From: Chryseobacterium luquanense
GTDB taxonomy: Bacteria > Bacteroidota > Bacteroidia > Flavobacteriales > Weeksellaceae
Assembly: GCF_026460945.1 (NCBI RefSeq)
Contig: NZ_JAOVZV010000018.1
Location: 1 to 64,000, forward strand
Reading direction: 5' to 3'
DNA length: 64,000 nucleotides
Positions 17,669 through 28,005 of the stretch are shown here, one piece after another (within the stretch, counting starts at the first letter, position 1; each line of letters opens with the position of its first letter). A program made the translations under genes and the position numbers. Under the pieces are notes generated by a model that saw only the letters and a list, made by a program, of their open reading frames with translations, ran no database searches and had not been told where the DNA came from.

Positions 17669-19681
17669 ATGAGTAAATTAGATTCAAAAATTCCTGCTGG
17701 TCCTCTTAAGGATAAGTGGAAAAATCATAAAGACCATATGAACCTTGTTGCACCAAACAACAGAGATAAAATTGATATTATTGTTGTTGGTACTGGTTTG
17801 GCAGGTGGTTCTGCTGCAGCTACTTTAGCTGAGCAAGGGTATAATGTAAAAGCATTCTGCTATCAGGATTCTCCAAGAAGAGCGCACTCGATTGCGGCTC
17901 AAGGAGGTATTAATGCAGCTAAAAATTATCAAGGAGACGGTGACTCAACTTACAGATTATTTTATGACACGATTAAAGGTGGAGATTATAGAGCAAGAGA
18001 GGCAAACGTCTATAGATTAGCTGAAGTTTCTGCAAATATTATCGATCAATGTGTTTCTCAGGGAGTTCCTTTCGGAAGAGATTACGGCGGACAATTAGAT
18101 AACCGTTCATTTGGTGGAGTTCAGGTTAAAAGAACTTTCTACGCAAAAGGACAAACTGGTCAGCAGTTATTATTAGGTGCATATTCTTCATTAAGCCGTC
18201 AAATCGGAAAAGGAAGAGTGAAAATGTATAACCGTCACGAAATGCTTGAATTAGTAATCGTAGACGGAAAAGCAAGAGGGATTATCGCAAGAAACCTGGT
18301 AACAGGTGAAATCGAAAGACACTCAGCTCACGCAGTGGTTATTGCTTCAGGTGGTTACGGAAACGTATATTTCCTTTCTACTAATGCAATGGGATCAAAC
18401 GTTTCTGCAGCTTGGAAAATTCACAAAAAAGGAGCATATTTTGCAAACCCTTGTTATGTGCAGATTCACCCAACTTGTATTCCGGTTCACGGTACGCAGC
18501 AGTCTAAATTGACTTTGATGTCTGAATCACTAAGAAACTCTGGAAGAATCTGGGTTCCTAAAAATATTGATGATTCAGTAGCGATCAGAGAAGGTAAGCT
18601 TAGACCTGAAAATATTAAAGAAGAAGATAGAGATTACTATCTTGAAAGAAGATATCCTGCATTTGGTAACCTTGTTCCTCGTGACGTTGCGTCTAGAGCA
18701 GGTAAAGAAAGATGTGATGCAGGTTACGGAATCGAAAATAACGATACTAAAGAAGGTGTTTATCTGGATTTCTCTACAGAAATCATGAAAAAAGGTAAAG
18801 AAGCTGCTATTGAAAAGCATATTCATAATCCTACAGAACAGCAAATCTACGATTTAGGAAAAGCTTGGATCGAAGAAAAGTATGGTAACTTATTCGTAAT
18901 GTACGAAAAGATTACTGCCGATGATCCTTACAAAACTCCGATGAAGATTTATCCTGCTGTTCACTATACAATGGGTGGTGTTTGGGTTGATTATAACTTA
19001 CAGTCTACAATTCCTGGATGTTTCGTTGTTGGGGAAGCTAACTTCTCGGATCACGGAGCAAACAGACTAGGGGCTTCTGCATTGATGCAAGGTTTGGCAG
19101 ACGGATATTTCGTACTTCCTTACACAATTGCAGATTATCTTTCTGCAGACATCAGAACGGGAGAAATTCCTACAAATTCTGCTGAATTTGATCAGGCTGA
19201 AAAAGAAATTAAAGATAAAGTAAACTTCTTTGTTAATAATAAAGGAACACATTCAGTAGATCATTTCCACAAAAAATTAGGACACATTATGTGGAATAAG
19301 GTTGGAATGGGAAGAACTCCTGAAGGCTTAAGAGAAGCAATTGCAGAAATCGACGAAGTGAAAAAAGATTTCTGGCAAAATGTAAAAGTAATGGGTGAAT
19401 CTGAAGGGATGAACACAGAGCTTGAAAAAGCGTTCAGAGTTGCAGATTTTATCGAATTAGGACAGTTAATGGCTATCGATGCATTACACAGAAACGAGTC
19501 TTGTGGAGGACATTTCAGAGAAGATCACGCTACGCCGGAAGGTGAAGCAGAAAGAGATGATGTCAACTTCAAATATGTAGGAGCCTGGGAATATCAAGGT
19601 GATGATATTAAAAATGAAGTTCTGCATAAAGAAGATCTTGTCTATGAAAACATCGAAGTTAAAGCGAGAAGTTATAAATAA
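17669..19681 (+). CDS. sdhA: Succinate dehydrogenase/fumarate reductase flavoprotein subunit
   Basis: Catalytic FAD subunit of 670 residues. It has the dinucleotide-binding motif [19 protein letters not shown], the covalent-flavin region [14 protein letters not shown], a substrate-site segment [16 protein letters not shown], and [12 protein letters not shown] with [21 protein letters not shown]. It oxidises succinate to fumarate in the TCA cycle on the cytoplasmic face of the membrane. Length and long C-terminal region fit the Bacteroidetes form. It is the second gene of the operon. Confidence 0.97.
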   Translation: MSKLDSKIPAGPLKDKWKNHKDHMNLVAPNNRDKIDIIVVGTGLAGGSAAATLAEQGYNVKAFCYQDSPRRAHSIAAQGGINAAKNYQGDGDSTYRLFYDTIKGGDYRAREANVYRLAEVSANIIDQCVSQGVPFGRDYGGQLDNRSFGGVQVKRTFYAKGQTGQQLLLGAYSSLSRQIGKGRVKMYNRHEMLELVIVDGKARGIIARNLVTGEIERHSAHAVVIASGGYGNVYFLSTNAMGSNVSAAWKIHKKGAYFANPCYVQIHPTCIPVHGTQQSKLTLMSESLRNSGRIWVPKNIDDSVAIREGKLRPENIKEEDRDYYLERRYPAFGNLVPRDVASRAGKERCDAGYGIENNDTKEGVYLDFSTEIMKKGKEAAIEKHIHNPTEQQIYDLGKAWIEEKYGNLFVMYEKITADDPYKTPMKIYPAVHYTMGGVWVDYNLQSTIPGCFVVGEANFSDHGANRLGASALMQGLADGYFVLPYTIADYLSADIRTGEIPTNSAEFDQAEKEIKDKVNFFVNNKGTHSVDHFHKKLGHIMWNKVGMGRTPEGLREAIAEIDEVKKDFWQNVKVMGESEGMNTELEKAFRVADFIELGQLMAIDALHRNESCGGHFREDHATPEGEAERDDVNFKYVGAWEYQGDDIKNEVLHKEDLVYENIEVKARSYK

Positions 19682-19705
19682 TCTCCAACCTATAAATATA
19701 AAATT

Positions 19706-20473
19706 ATGAGTGCAAAAAAAGGCCTTCATCTTACGCTGAAAATTTGGAGACAAAAAAATACGAAAACTAAAGGTCAGTTTGAGACCTACAAAATATCAGA
19801 TGTTTCTACAGATTCTTCTTTCCTGGAGATGTTAGATATTCTGAACGAAAACTTAATCAACGACGGAAAAGAGCCAATCGCTTTTGATCACGACTGTCGT
19901 GAAGGAATCTGCGGGATGTGTTCTCTATACATCAACGGTAGAGCACATGGTCCGGATACAGGAATTACGACGTGTCAGCTTCACATGAGAATGTTCAAAG
20001 ACGGTGAAACCATCGTTATTGAACCTTGGAGAAGTGCTGCGTTTCCTGTAATCAAAGATTTAATGGTAGACAGAAGTGCATTCGACAGAGTAATGGCTGC
20101 AGGTGGATTTATCTCGGTTAATACTTCTGGAAATACACTTGATGCAAACGCAATTCCGGTTCCTAAAGAAGATGCAGACAAAGCAATGGATGCTGCAGCT
20201 TGTATAGGTTGTGGGGCTTGTGTTGCAACTTGTAAAAACGGTTCTGCAATGTTGTTCGTAGGAGCAAAAGTCTCTCAGTACGCACTTTTACCTCAAGGTA
20301 GAGTAGAGGCTAAGAGAAGAGTTCTGAATATGGTGAAAGCAATGGATGAAGAAGGATTTGGTAACTGTTCAAACACAGGAGCTTGTGAAGTAGAATGTCC
20401 TAAAGGAATTTCTCTTGAGAATATCGCAAGAATGAACAGAGAATACATGGCTGCTTATGCAGACAGAGGATAA
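19706..20473 (+). CDS. sdhB: Succinate dehydrogenase/fumarate reductase iron-sulfur subunit
   Basis: Electron-transfer subunit of 255 residues. A [2Fe-2S] ferredoxin domain is seen in [16 protein letters not shown] with a later Cys in TTCQLHM. The C-terminal clusters are bound by [14 protein letters not shown] and [14 protein letters not shown]. It links SdhA to the heme subunit. It is the last gene of the operon, 24 bases after sdhA, and a strong terminator follows. Confidence 0.97.
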   Translation: MSAKKGLHLTLKIWRQKNTKTKGQFETYKISDVSTDSSFLEMLDILNENLINDGKEPIAFDHDCREGICGMCSLYINGRAHGPDTGITTCQLHMRMFKDGETIVIEPWRSAAFPVIKDLMVDRSAFDRVMAAGGFISVNTSGNTLDANAIPVPKEDADKAMDAAACIGCGACVATCKNGSAMLFVGAKVSQYALLPQGRVEAKRRVLNMVKAMDEEGFGNCSNTGACEVECPKGISLENIARMNREYMAAYADRG

Positions 20474-20493
20474 TCTGTTTTAAAATAAATAAT

Positions 20494-20526
20494 AAAATCG
20501 TCTTCTTCAAAGAAGGCGATTTTTAG
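20494..20526 (+). terminator. Terminator of sdhCAB
   Basis: A 13-bp stem with one G-T pair (20494-20506 and 20511-20523), loop TCAA, ends in a T run. Confidence 0.9.
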
Positions 20527-20580
20527 TTAAATGTTTCATAAAATAAGTTCAAAAATTATATCTAGTTGAGTTGAAAAACT

Positions 20581-20588
20581 TACTTTTG
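20581..20588 (+). promoter_or_regulatory. Promoter -7 box of the thioredoxin-fold lipoprotein gene
   Basis: TACTTTTG matches TAnnTTTG. Transcription would start near 20594, downstream of the in-frame ATG at 20571, which argues against that start. Confidence 0.55.
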
Positions 20589-20654
20589 CTAAATTATTTA
20601 AAATCAAAAATGAAATCGAAGATTCAATCTTTCAAAAAAAATAATTCCACAAAA

Positions 20655-22190
20655 ATGATTAAAAAATATCTTTTGTTGTTTGTCATTGCAATATTTGTAA
20701 TGTCTTGTTCAAAAAAAGTTGAAGTAAAAGGAAAAATTGCAGGTGGTTCTCCATTGGAGAGAATTGATTTTGCTGAAGCTTCAGGTGTTGCAACATTACC
20801 TTTGATAAACATTGGTGTTGATAAAGACGGAAATTTCTCAGGAAGCTTTGAAGCTCCAAAAAATGGGATGTATGTTATCAATTATGCAGGAAAACAAAAC
20901 TTAATCTTCCTTAAAGGAGGTCAGTCTATAAATATTTCTGGTAATTCTGCTACATTCCCAAATGAATATGTAGTTACGGGTGATGGAAAAGCTGATAATG
21001 ATTTCTTCCAAGCTTGTCAGAAATTCTTGATGACTTACGGTCAGACTCTTAATATTCAGGAATTAGCTGCAGGTGATGAAGTGAAGTATGTGAAAGGAAT
21101 GCAGAAAATTGAAGCTGATATCAATAAGAATATTGAAGAAAATATCAAAAAATTCAATCCTGGAAAAGAAGTAGTGGAATGGAAAAAAACAGATGCTAAA
21201 GTGGCAATTCTTAATTTAATGGTAAATTATGAAATGACTAAAAAGCAGATGTCTGGAAACAATCCTTCATTTAAATTAGGTAAAGTTTTCACAGATTACG
21301 AAACTAAGCTTCAAGAAAATAAAGATTCAATGATAAAGATGAGTCCGTTTTACAGACAATATCTTTTAACTAAAATGAGTCCAGGTTTCCAAACATTTGC
21401 TCAAGGAAAAGCTCAGGGTAAAACGGATATTACGACTTCAGAATTATTCAGCGAATATTTAAAAGATCAAAAAGAAGTTTCTCAAACTGAAAAAGATTAT
21501 CTATTGGCGTTTGTAATGGCTCAGTCTGATATTCATCCACAAACTCCCGCTGCTACAACTGATAAGATCAAAAAAATTATCGAAGAAGATATCAAAGACG
21601 CTACAATTAAAGCTGATTTGAAAAAAATGCAGTTCGCTATCAACGGATTTAAAGTTGGTGACGATGCTCCGGAAGCTTCTTTGGTAAAACAAGACGGTTC
21701 ATCTTACAAATTAAGTGAGAATAAAGGAAAACCTTACATGATGGTATTTTATGCATCTTGGAATCCTTACATTGCTGAAGGAACAGTTCCTGTTTTGAAA
21801 GAAGTGGTGAATTTCTATAAGTCTAAAATGAATTTCGTATTCGTAAATGTTGATGATACCAAAGATCAGTTTACAAAAACAAGTAATGCTTTGTTAAAAG
21901 GAATTCAAGGAACAAATGTTTATGGTGACGGAGGGTTAAACTCAGATGTTGCCAAAAAATATGGAGTGTATGGTTTCAAATTGCCAAGCTTTGTAATTGT
22001 AGATAAAAATGGAAAAGTTGCAAGCAGAACTTTCAACAATCTTGGAGATCAGGATTTAATTACAGTTTTGGATAAACAAACCGGTTTATCTGCTCCGAAA
22101 GTTGATCCTGCAGCTCAATTGCAAATCGATCCTTCTGCATTACAGCAAGCTCCGCAAACAGCACCGGCTCCTGTAGAGGCAAAAAAATAA
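20655..22190 (+). CDS. DUF4369/thioredoxin-fold lipoprotein lacking the CxxC
   Basis: About 511 residues from MIKKYLLLFVIAIFVMSCSKK, a lipoprotein signal with lipobox VMSC. The N-terminal part (VKGKIAGGSPLERIDF, then VDKDGNFSGSFEAP) fits a DUF4369-like beta domain. The C-terminal thioredoxin fold begins at KVGDDAPEASLVKQDG and resembles TlpA/ResA. In place of WCxxC the sequence is YASWNPY (W369-Y372), so both redox cysteines are absent, although the cis-Pro region KLPSFVIVDKNGK remains. It cannot act as a classical disulfide reductase. The tail is Ala/Pro/Gln-rich. Starts at 20571 or 20610 are less likely. Confidence 0.8.
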   Translation: MIKKYLLLFVIAIFVMSCSKKVEVKGKIAGGSPLERIDFAEASGVATLPLINIGVDKDGNFSGSFEAPKNGMYVINYAGKQNLIFLKGGQSINISGNSATFPNEYVVTGDGKADNDFFQACQKFLMTYGQTLNIQELAAGDEVKYVKGMQKIEADINKNIEENIKKFNPGKEVVEWKKTDAKVAILNLMVNYEMTKKQMSGNNPSFKLGKVFTDYETKLQENKDSMIKMSPFYRQYLLTKMSPGFQTFAQGKAQGKTDITTSELFSEYLKDQKEVSQTEKDYLLAFVMAQSDIHPQTPAATTDKIKKIIEEDIKDATIKADLKKMQFAINGFKVGDDAPEASLVKQDGSSYKLSENKGKPYMMVFYASWNPYIAEGTVPVLKEVVNFYKSKMNFVFVNVDDTKDQFTKTSNALLKGIQGTNVYGDGGLNSDVAKKYGVYGFKLPSFVIVDKNGKVASRTFNNLGDQDLITVLDKQTGLSAPKVDPAAQLQIDPSALQQAPQTAPAPVEAKK

Positions 22191-22211
22191 AAACTTTAAT
22201 AAAATATAAAG

Positions 22212-22241
22212 AAAACCTTGTCTTCGGATAAGGTTTTTTTT
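22212..22241 (+). terminator. Terminator with UUCG loop
   Basis: AAAACCTTGTC-TTCG-GATAAGGTTTT (22212-22237) forms an 11-bp stem with one G-T pair, followed by further T. Confidence 0.9.
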
Positions 22242-22245
22242 ATTG

Positions 22246-22253
22246 TATTTTTG
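22246..22253 (+). promoter_or_regulatory. Promoter -7 box upstream of rlmD
   Basis: TATTTTTG matches TAnnTTTG and lies directly after the preceding terminator, leaving a leader of about 90 bases before the rlmD ATG. Confidence 0.5.
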
Positions 22254-22348
22254 CAGACAGATTTGACACTGAAAAGTTTCAAAAAAATTATTAGAAAAAA
22301 TAGATGGAATTTAGGGTAGAAAGCTATTTTCCGTCACAGTGATTTGTT

Positions 22349-23755
22349 ATGAGAAAGAAGAAAGACGTAATTCTTGAAAATATAAAACTTTTTGCAGCAG
22401 GTGCAAAAGGTGTAGCTATTGGAAAAACTGAAGAAGGAAAAACAGTATTGATTTCAGGAGCTATTCCTGGAGACGTTGTGAATGCAAGAGTGAGAAAATC
22501 AAAGTCAAAGTATTTTGAGGCTGAAGTAAAAGAGATTGTTGAAAAATCTCCATTCAGAGTTGAACCGAAGTGTATTCATTTTGGAACTTGTGGCGGTTGC
22601 AAATGGCAAAATATGAGCTACGAAAAGCAACTTGATTTTAAACAGGAAGAAGTTTATAACAATATTAAAAGAATTGGCGGAATTGAAGATTTTGAAACTG
22701 TTCCAATTTTAGGAGCAGAAGAACAATATTTCTACAGAAATAAAATGGAATTTTCTTTCTCCAATGCAAGATGGCTTTCTCAATATGAAATAAGTTCTGA
22801 AGAAAATTTTGGAAGCAGAGATGCTCTTGGTTTTCATATTCCGGGAATGTGGAGCAAGATTTTAGATTTAAAAGAATGTTTCCTTCAGGAAGATCCTTCA
22901 AATGCAATTCGTTTGGCAGTTAAAAAATTCGCTGAGAATAAAGGATTAGACTTTTTTGATGTGAAAGAGCAGAAAGGTTTCCTGAGAACTCTGATGATGA
23001 GACAAAACTCTAAAGGAGAATGGATGGTTTTATTCCAGCTTTACAGAGAAGAAAAAGAAAACCGCACTCAGCTTTTTGACTTTTTGTTGGAGCAATTCCC
23101 ACAAATAAAAACTTTGGTTTATGCAATTAATCCAAAGCAAAATGATTCTATCTATGACTTAAATGTAAATGTTTATTTCGGAGAAGGATTTTTAATGGAA
23201 GAAATGGACGGTTTGAAATTTAAAATCGGTCCGAAATCTTTCTTCCAGACTAATTATAAACAGGCTTTAGAATTATACAGAAAAACTCTCGAATTTGCTG
23301 ATTTGAAAGGTGATGAAGTAGTTTATGATTTATATACAGGAACAGGAACGATTGCTCAGTATGTTGCAAGAAATGCAAAACATGTAATCGGTATTGAATC
23401 TGTACAGGAAGCAATCGACGCAGCAATCGAGCACGCTGAATTAAACGGTTTAACCAACACGACTTTCTATTGTGGTGATATGAAAAACGTCTTTAATGAT
23501 GAGTTTTTAGAGAATCATCCAAAAGCTGATGTTTTAATTACCGATCCACCAAGAGACGGAATGCACCAAAAAGTTGTTGAGCAGATTCTGAAATTAGCTC
23601 CTGAAAAAGTAGTTTATGTAAGCTGTAATTCTGCAACTCAGGCTAGAGATTTAGCTTTGATGAAAGATCATTATACATTGGTGAAAATTTTGCCGGTTGA
23701 CATGTTTCCGCAAACGCATCATGTCGAAAATATTGCGTTATTGATTAAAAAATAA
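22349..23755 (+). CDS. rlmD: 23S rRNA (uracil-C5)-methyltransferase, RlmD/TrmA family
   Basis: 468-residue SAM-dependent methyltransferase. An N-terminal TRAM domain (about 5-65) is followed by Fe-S ligands C75, C81 and C84 (CIHFGTCGGCKWQ), with a candidate fourth Cys at 177. The SAM motif is YDLYTGTGTIAQYVA, then ITDPPRDGMH and the nucleophile C426 in VSCNSATQARDL. It methylates a uracil of 23S rRNA; which position cannot be told from sequence alone, since Bacteroidetes often carry more than one paralog. A DUF5117 protease and DUF6452/6048 genes follow. Confidence 0.92.
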   Translation: MRKKKDVILENIKLFAAGAKGVAIGKTEEGKTVLISGAIPGDVVNARVRKSKSKYFEAEVKEIVEKSPFRVEPKCIHFGTCGGCKWQNMSYEKQLDFKQEEVYNNIKRIGGIEDFETVPILGAEEQYFYRNKMEFSFSNARWLSQYEISSEENFGSRDALGFHIPGMWSKILDLKECFLQEDPSNAIRLAVKKFAENKGLDFFDVKEQKGFLRTLMMRQNSKGEWMVLFQLYREEKENRTQLFDFLLEQFPQIKTLVYAINPKQNDSIYDLNVNVYFGEGFLMEEMDGLKFKIGPKSFFQTNYKQALELYRKTLEFADLKGDEVVYDLYTGTGTIAQYVARNAKHVIGIESVQEAIDAAIEHAELNGLTNTTFYCGDMKNVFNDEFLENHPKADVLITDPPRDGMHQKVVEQILKLAPEKVVYVSCNSATQARDLALMKDHYTLVKILPVDMFPQTHHVENIALLIKK

Positions 23756-23798
23756 TTTAATTAAATTTGAAAAGATAAAAATCAAAAGTTTAATAAAT

Positions 23799-26279
23799 AT
23801 GATAAAGAACGGTAAAGCTTTTTTCTTAGTTGGTGCATTATTTTTCAGCCAGCAAAATTTATTTTCTCAGGAAAAAGAGAAAGATTCTGCTGCAGCGGTA
23901 AAAAAAGATACTGCCACTGTAAAAAAAGATGATAAAAAGAAAAGTCTGATTAAACCATTTAAGGAAATTATTACCGATAAAGCGGTTTCAGATCAGGGGG
24001 TTTTTACGGTTCATAAAGTTGACGACAAATATTATTTTGAAATCCCTGATTCTATGTTGAAAAAGGAATTTCTTTTGGTGACAAGATTAACAAAAGCAGC
24101 TGCAGGAATGCGTTCCGGAACTTCCGGTTATGCGGGAGATCAAATTGGTCAGCAAGTGATCGCTTTTGAGAAAGGTCCGAAAGATAAAATCTTATTGCGT
24201 TCAATTTCTCATGTAGATTATGCTAAAGATTCTACGTCGCAAATGTATAATTCTGTGACGAGAAATAATGTGCAGTCTATCATTAAATCTTTTGATGTAA
24301 AAGCTTACGGAATCAAGAAAAACTCATCAGTAATTGAAGTTACAGATGTTTTAAATTCTGATAACGAACTGACATCTTTTTCGGTTTGGTCTAAAGATTC
24401 TTACAGAGTCGGGACTTTCCAGAAAGATATGTCGTTTGTAAATTTCGTAAAATCTTTCCCTGCAAATATTGAAATCAATACCACTAAAACTTTCGCAAGA
24501 ACATTAGGAACGCCCGTAACTCCGGCTGTTGCGGGAAGACCTGCACCAAAAATCAGTGGAAATTATACGGTAGAAATCAATTCTTCTTTCGTACTTCTTC
24601 CTGAAAACAAAATGCAGGCAAGATATTTTGATCCCAGAGTTGGATATTTCACAGTGGGTTATACTGATTTTGACTTAGATCCTCAAGGTGTAAAAAGAAT
24701 TTCATTGGTAAAAAGATGGCGTCTTGAACCAAAACCACAGGATTTGGAAAAATATAATAAAGGTGAATTGGTAGAACCTGCAAAACCGATTGTATTTTAT
24801 ATTGATCCGGCAACTCCAAAAAAATGGGTTCCTTATTTAATGCAAGGTGTAAATGATTGGCAGAAAGCTTTTGAAAAAGCAGGATTCAAAAATGCAATTG
24901 TTGCAAAAATACCAGATCCAAAAGTTGATACAGAGTGGAGTTTAGAAGATGCAAGATTTTCTGCTATTGTTTATAAACCTTCAGATGTGCCAAATGCTTC
25001 AGGACCTTCCATTGCCGATCCAAGAACGGGTGAGATTTTAGAAAGTCATATCAATTGGTATCATAATGTGATGTTATTGCTGAGAAACTGGTATTTTGTA
25101 CAGGCTTCCCCAAATGATCCAAGAGCCAGAAAAATGGAGTTTGACGAAAAACTAATGGGTGAGCTAATTCGTTTTGTTTCTTCGCATGAAGTGGGACACA
25201 CTTTAGGATTAAGACATAACTATGGTTCAAGCTCAACGGTTCCTGTTGAAAAGCTTAGAGACAAAAAGTGGTTGGAGAAAAACGGTCACACTCCTTCAAT
25301 TATGGATTATGCAAGATTTAATTATGTTGCACAGCCGGAAGATAATATCGGAGATTCAGGGATTTTCCCAAGAATTGGTGATTATGATGATTGGGCAATC
25401 GAGTGGGGGTATAAAAGATTTAATCAGTTTAAAACTCCTGATGCAGAAAAAGAATATCTTAATAAATGGGTAATCAAAAATCTTAAAAACGAAAGATTAT
25501 GGTTCGGAACAGAAACCAATCCTTTAGATCCAAGATCTCAAAGTGAGCAGGTTGGTGATAATGCGATGATTGCAAGTACTTATGGAATTAAAAATCTAAA
25601 AAGAATTGTTGATAATCTGAATGACTGGACGAAAACTCCAAATGAAGATTATAAAAATCTAGATATGATGTATGATCAGGTAACAACGCAGTTCAAAAGA
25701 TATTTAGGTCACGTTTCAAAGTATATCGGCGGACAAATGGAAACTCCGAAAACGACAGAACAATCGGGATCGGTTTACGAAGTTGTTGCGAAAAAAGATC
25801 AGAAAGAAGCGATGCAGTTTTTAAATGAAAATGTTTTCGCTACACCGCAATGGTTATTGAAAAAAGATATTTTTGAGAAAACAGGAAAAACTCCGGTAAA
25901 AACTGTGGAAGAAATTCAGAATGTAGTTTTAGGTAGAGTTTTAAGTCCGTTTGTGCTTCAAAGTTTGTATGAATCAGAAGCGGTTGATCAAAATTCATAT
26001 TCTTTGGTCGAGTTTTTCTCGGATATGAATAATTCAATTATTAAAAAAGACAACGTAGATATTTACGGAAGAAATCTTCAGAGAAATTATGTTGATACTT
26101 TAATTAAATTAATTGATACTAAAAATTCTGATAAATCTGATGTTTCTGCAATCGTAAGAGGAAATTTAAATACAATCAAGAAAGATCTCTCTGCAAAAAC
26201 AGCTTCAAATGATTTGGTTAATAAATATCATTATGAAGATTTGATTTTCCGTATTGAGAAAGCTTTAGACCCAAAATAA
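23799..26279 (+). CDS. Exported zinc-dependent metalloprotease, DUF5117/DUF5118 type
   Basis: 826 residues with an N-terminal signal (MIKNGKAFFLVGALFFSQQNLFSQ). A Lys/Asp-rich linker is followed by the DUF5118/DUF5117 regions. The zinc site HEVGHTLGLRH starts at H463, a metzincin HExxHxxGxxH motif, with SIMDYARFNYV downstream as the Met-turn region. A C-terminal helical region completes the family layout. Likely a periplasmic or surface protease with unknown substrate. It lies 43 bases after rlmD and 3 bases before the DUF6452 gene. Confidence 0.88.
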   Translation: MIKNGKAFFLVGALFFSQQNLFSQEKEKDSAAAVKKDTATVKKDDKKKSLIKPFKEIITDKAVSDQGVFTVHKVDDKYYFEIPDSMLKKEFLLVTRLTKAAAGMRSGTSGYAGDQIGQQVIAFEKGPKDKILLRSISHVDYAKDSTSQMYNSVTRNNVQSIIKSFDVKAYGIKKNSSVIEVTDVLNSDNELTSFSVWSKDSYRVGTFQKDMSFVNFVKSFPANIEINTTKTFARTLGTPVTPAVAGRPAPKISGNYTVEINSSFVLLPENKMQARYFDPRVGYFTVGYTDFDLDPQGVKRISLVKRWRLEPKPQDLEKYNKGELVEPAKPIVFYIDPATPKKWVPYLMQGVNDWQKAFEKAGFKNAIVAKIPDPKVDTEWSLEDARFSAIVYKPSDVPNASGPSIADPRTGEILESHINWYHNVMLLLRNWYFVQASPNDPRARKMEFDEKLMGELIRFVSSHEVGHTLGLRHNYGSSSTVPVEKLRDKKWLEKNGHTPSIMDYARFNYVAQPEDNIGDSGIFPRIGDYDDWAIEWGYKRFNQFKTPDAEKEYLNKWVIKNLKNERLWFGTETNPLDPRSQSEQVGDNAMIASTYGIKNLKRIVDNLNDWTKTPNEDYKNLDMMYDQVTTQFKRYLGHVSKYIGGQMETPKTTEQSGSVYEVVAKKDQKEAMQFLNENVFATPQWLLKKDIFEKTGKTPVKTVEEIQNVVLGRVLSPFVLQSLYESEAVDQNSYSLVEFFSDMNNSIIKKDNVDIYGRNLQRNYVDTLIKLIDTKNSDKSDVSAIVRGNLNTIKKDLSAKTASNDLVNKYHYEDLIFRIEKALDPK

Positions 26280-26282
26280 ATT

Positions 26283-26753
26283 ATGAAATACTTAAAATTC
26301 ATCCTACTCTTTTTTGCTTTATCGTCGATCATTTCCTGTGGAGGTGATGATGATATTTGCGACAGCGGTGAAGGTACGCCGAGAATAAAAATTATGTTTA
26401 AAAAGCAAAATAAGATTGCAGAAGTGGATTCTATCAGAGTATATGCCGATCTTGGTACCAATATGATAGATTTGGGCTGGAAAACTGCGGTGGATTCTGT
26501 ATTTGTTCCATTACGTGTTGATGATTCTGCTTTTACCGACCTTTATGTGAAAACTACAACTCAGGAAGATTCTACGAGAGTTCGGGTAAATTATACAACT
26601 AAGTCAATATATGTATCTCCAGGATGTGGTGTAAAAAGAAACTACGAAAATGTAAATTCGGTATTATCAACGCCAAACTCTTTGAAAAGTGTAGAACAGG
26701 GGCAAAATTTTATAGAAAATGAAGACAAGACTAATTTATTCTTTAATTTTTAG
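26283..26753 (+). CDS. DUF6452-family lipoprotein
   Basis: 156 residues with lipobox (LSSIISCGG) at the N terminus and the conserved DDDICDSGEGTPRIKIMF segment. The rest is beta-rich, with a paired Cys in SPGCGVKRNYENV. I assign DUF6452 from this pattern and from its usual partner, DUF6048, which starts 35 bases inside its 3' end. Probably anchored in the periplasm or outer membrane. Function unknown. Confidence 0.7.
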   Translation: MKYLKFILLFFALSSIISCGGDDDICDSGEGTPRIKIMFKKQNKIAEVDSIRVYADLGTNMIDLGWKTAVDSVFVPLRVDDSAFTDLYVKTTTQEDSTRVRVNYTTKSIYVSPGCGVKRNYENVNSVLSTPNSLKSVEQGQNFIENEDKTNLFFNF

Positions 26754-27381
26754 TGTTTTCGGTTTGCTGATTTTTTCTGCACAGGAAAAAGATGAAGCTG
26801 AGAAACCAAAATGGAAATACGAACCCAATTTCATGGTGGGTGTTGATGTTTTGAATGCTGGAGTTTCGTTTTTTTCGGACAGACAAATGTTTCAGGGATT
26901 TATTTCATCAAGAATTAAAGATAATTTTCACGGAATCATCGAAGCTGGTTTTGATAAAAATATTTACCAAAATAACGGATACGATGCTGAAGCAAGCGGA
27001 CCTTTCGTGAAAATCGGTGCCTTTTATATGTTGGCAAGAGATCGTGAAAATGATTTTAACGGATTTTATGGAGGCGGAAAAGTTGCTGGTGCATTTTATA
27101 CTCAGGAATACATGGCAATTCCGGTAAGAGGATATGCAGGAAACAGTTCATCCGTTTCAATGCCTTCGTCTTCGCAATCTTCATTTTGGCTGGAAGGAAC
27201 TTTAGGTGGAAGAGTACAATTATTTGAATCTAATTTTTACATCGATGTGAGTGTGCAGCCGAGATATTTGGTTGTTGCCGGAAAGCAAGATGAAGTGGTA
27301 CCCATGATTGTTCCGGGTTTTGGAAAAAGCTCTAATAAATTTACAATGGGTTTTGCCTGGAATATAGCGTATAAATTTTAA
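26719..27381 (+). CDS. DUF6048-family outer-membrane-like protein
   Basis: 220 residues with signal MKTRLIYSLIFSVFGLLIFSAQ. The mature part looks like an 8-stranded beta-barrel: alternating strands such as NFMVGVDVLNAGVSFF, FHGIIEAGFDKNIY and a terminal KFTMGFAWNIAYKF ending in Phe, the usual outer-membrane signature. The start overlaps DUF6452 by 35 bases in another frame, so the two are translationally coupled. Function unknown. Confidence 0.7.
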   Translation: MKTRLIYSLIFSVFGLLIFSAQEKDEAEKPKWKYEPNFMVGVDVLNAGVSFFSDRQMFQGFISSRIKDNFHGIIEAGFDKNIYQNNGYDAEASGPFVKIGAFYMLARDRENDFNGFYGGGKVAGAFYTQEYMAIPVRGYAGNSSSVSMPSSSQSSFWLEGTLGGRVQLFESNFYIDVSVQPRYLVVAGKQDEVVPMIVPGFGKSSNKFTMGFAWNIAYKF

Positions 27382-27398
27382 ACAGATATTTTAAAATA

Positions 27399-27428
27399 AA
27401 AAAGAGCAGGTTTTTACTTGCTCTTTTT
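27399..27428. terminator. Bidirectional terminator overlapping a coding end
   Basis: AAAAAGAGCA (27399-27408) pairs with TGCTCTTTTT (27419-27428). The right arm lies inside the last codons (KKSK) of the convergent minus-strand gene, so one structure serves both transcripts. Confidence 0.8.
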
Positions 27429-27860
27429 CGTTTCTATCAATTTCTGAATTTCATCATAAAGGTTTTTCAATTCCACAGGAGGATTTCCTGAATCAAAAGC
27501 TGAAGATTGATATTCGGTGTTATTTTTAGTGATAGTTATAATTGAAGCAAGTGCAGCATCACTATATCGTTTGGTAGACGGTGCTTCTAATTTTGAAATT
27601 TTTTCAAGTTTTATTTTATCTGCGAAATCTGTAGTTTTAGACCAGTCATTTTGAGAAATTTCCTTATTATTAATAATTGCATTAATAGATGACTCTAATT
27701 TTCCATTTGATAGTGTGAAAACTCTGTTTGTGCCTCTGGTTCTTTCGGATAAAGAGATTTTTTCAATCATGGAAATTGATTTTTCAGAAAAAACAGCTTT
27801 TGATTTGCAACTTAATATGGTTAATAATGATATTGTTGCTGTTATGATAAAATATTTCAT
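27414..27860 (-). CDS. Small lipoprotein of unknown function
   Basis: 148 residues with a lipoprotein signal (MKYFIITATISLLTILSCKS). The mature part has a beta strand region (TRGTNRVFTLSNGKLES), a Lys-rich helix and a C-terminal helix (ELKNLYDEIQKLIETKK). No family recognised. It stands alone; the upstream sequence CAAAGTAA is only a near match to a promoter box. Convergent with DUF6048. Confidence 0.6.
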   Translation of the reverse strand: MKYFIITATISLLTILSCKSKAVFSEKSISMIEKISLSERTRGTNRVFTLSNGKLESSINAIINNKEISQNDWSKTTDFADKIKLEKISKLEAPSTKRYSDAALASIITITKNNTEYQSSAFDSGNPPVELKNLYDEIQKLIETKKSK

Positions 27861-27973
27861 AATGATTTGTTTTTCAATAATTGGTAAATGTAGATGCGTT
27901 GTTATAATGTAGGCAAAGTAATGTTTTTTTTTAAATAAAATTAATACAATATTAATGTAATTGTAATTTATAT

Positions 27974-27981
27974 TATATTTG
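27974..27981 (+). promoter_or_regulatory. Promoter -7 box of the M43 protease gene
   Basis: TATATTTG matches TAnnTTTG, 24 bases before the ATG. Confidence 0.55.
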
Positions 27982-28005
27982 CCAAAGATTTAAATTAATT
28001 TTAAA

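Noticed and set aside
20571..20654. Upstream start of the thioredoxin-fold lipoprotein
   Set aside because: It lies before the predicted transcription start and would put 28 residues before the lipoprotein signal.
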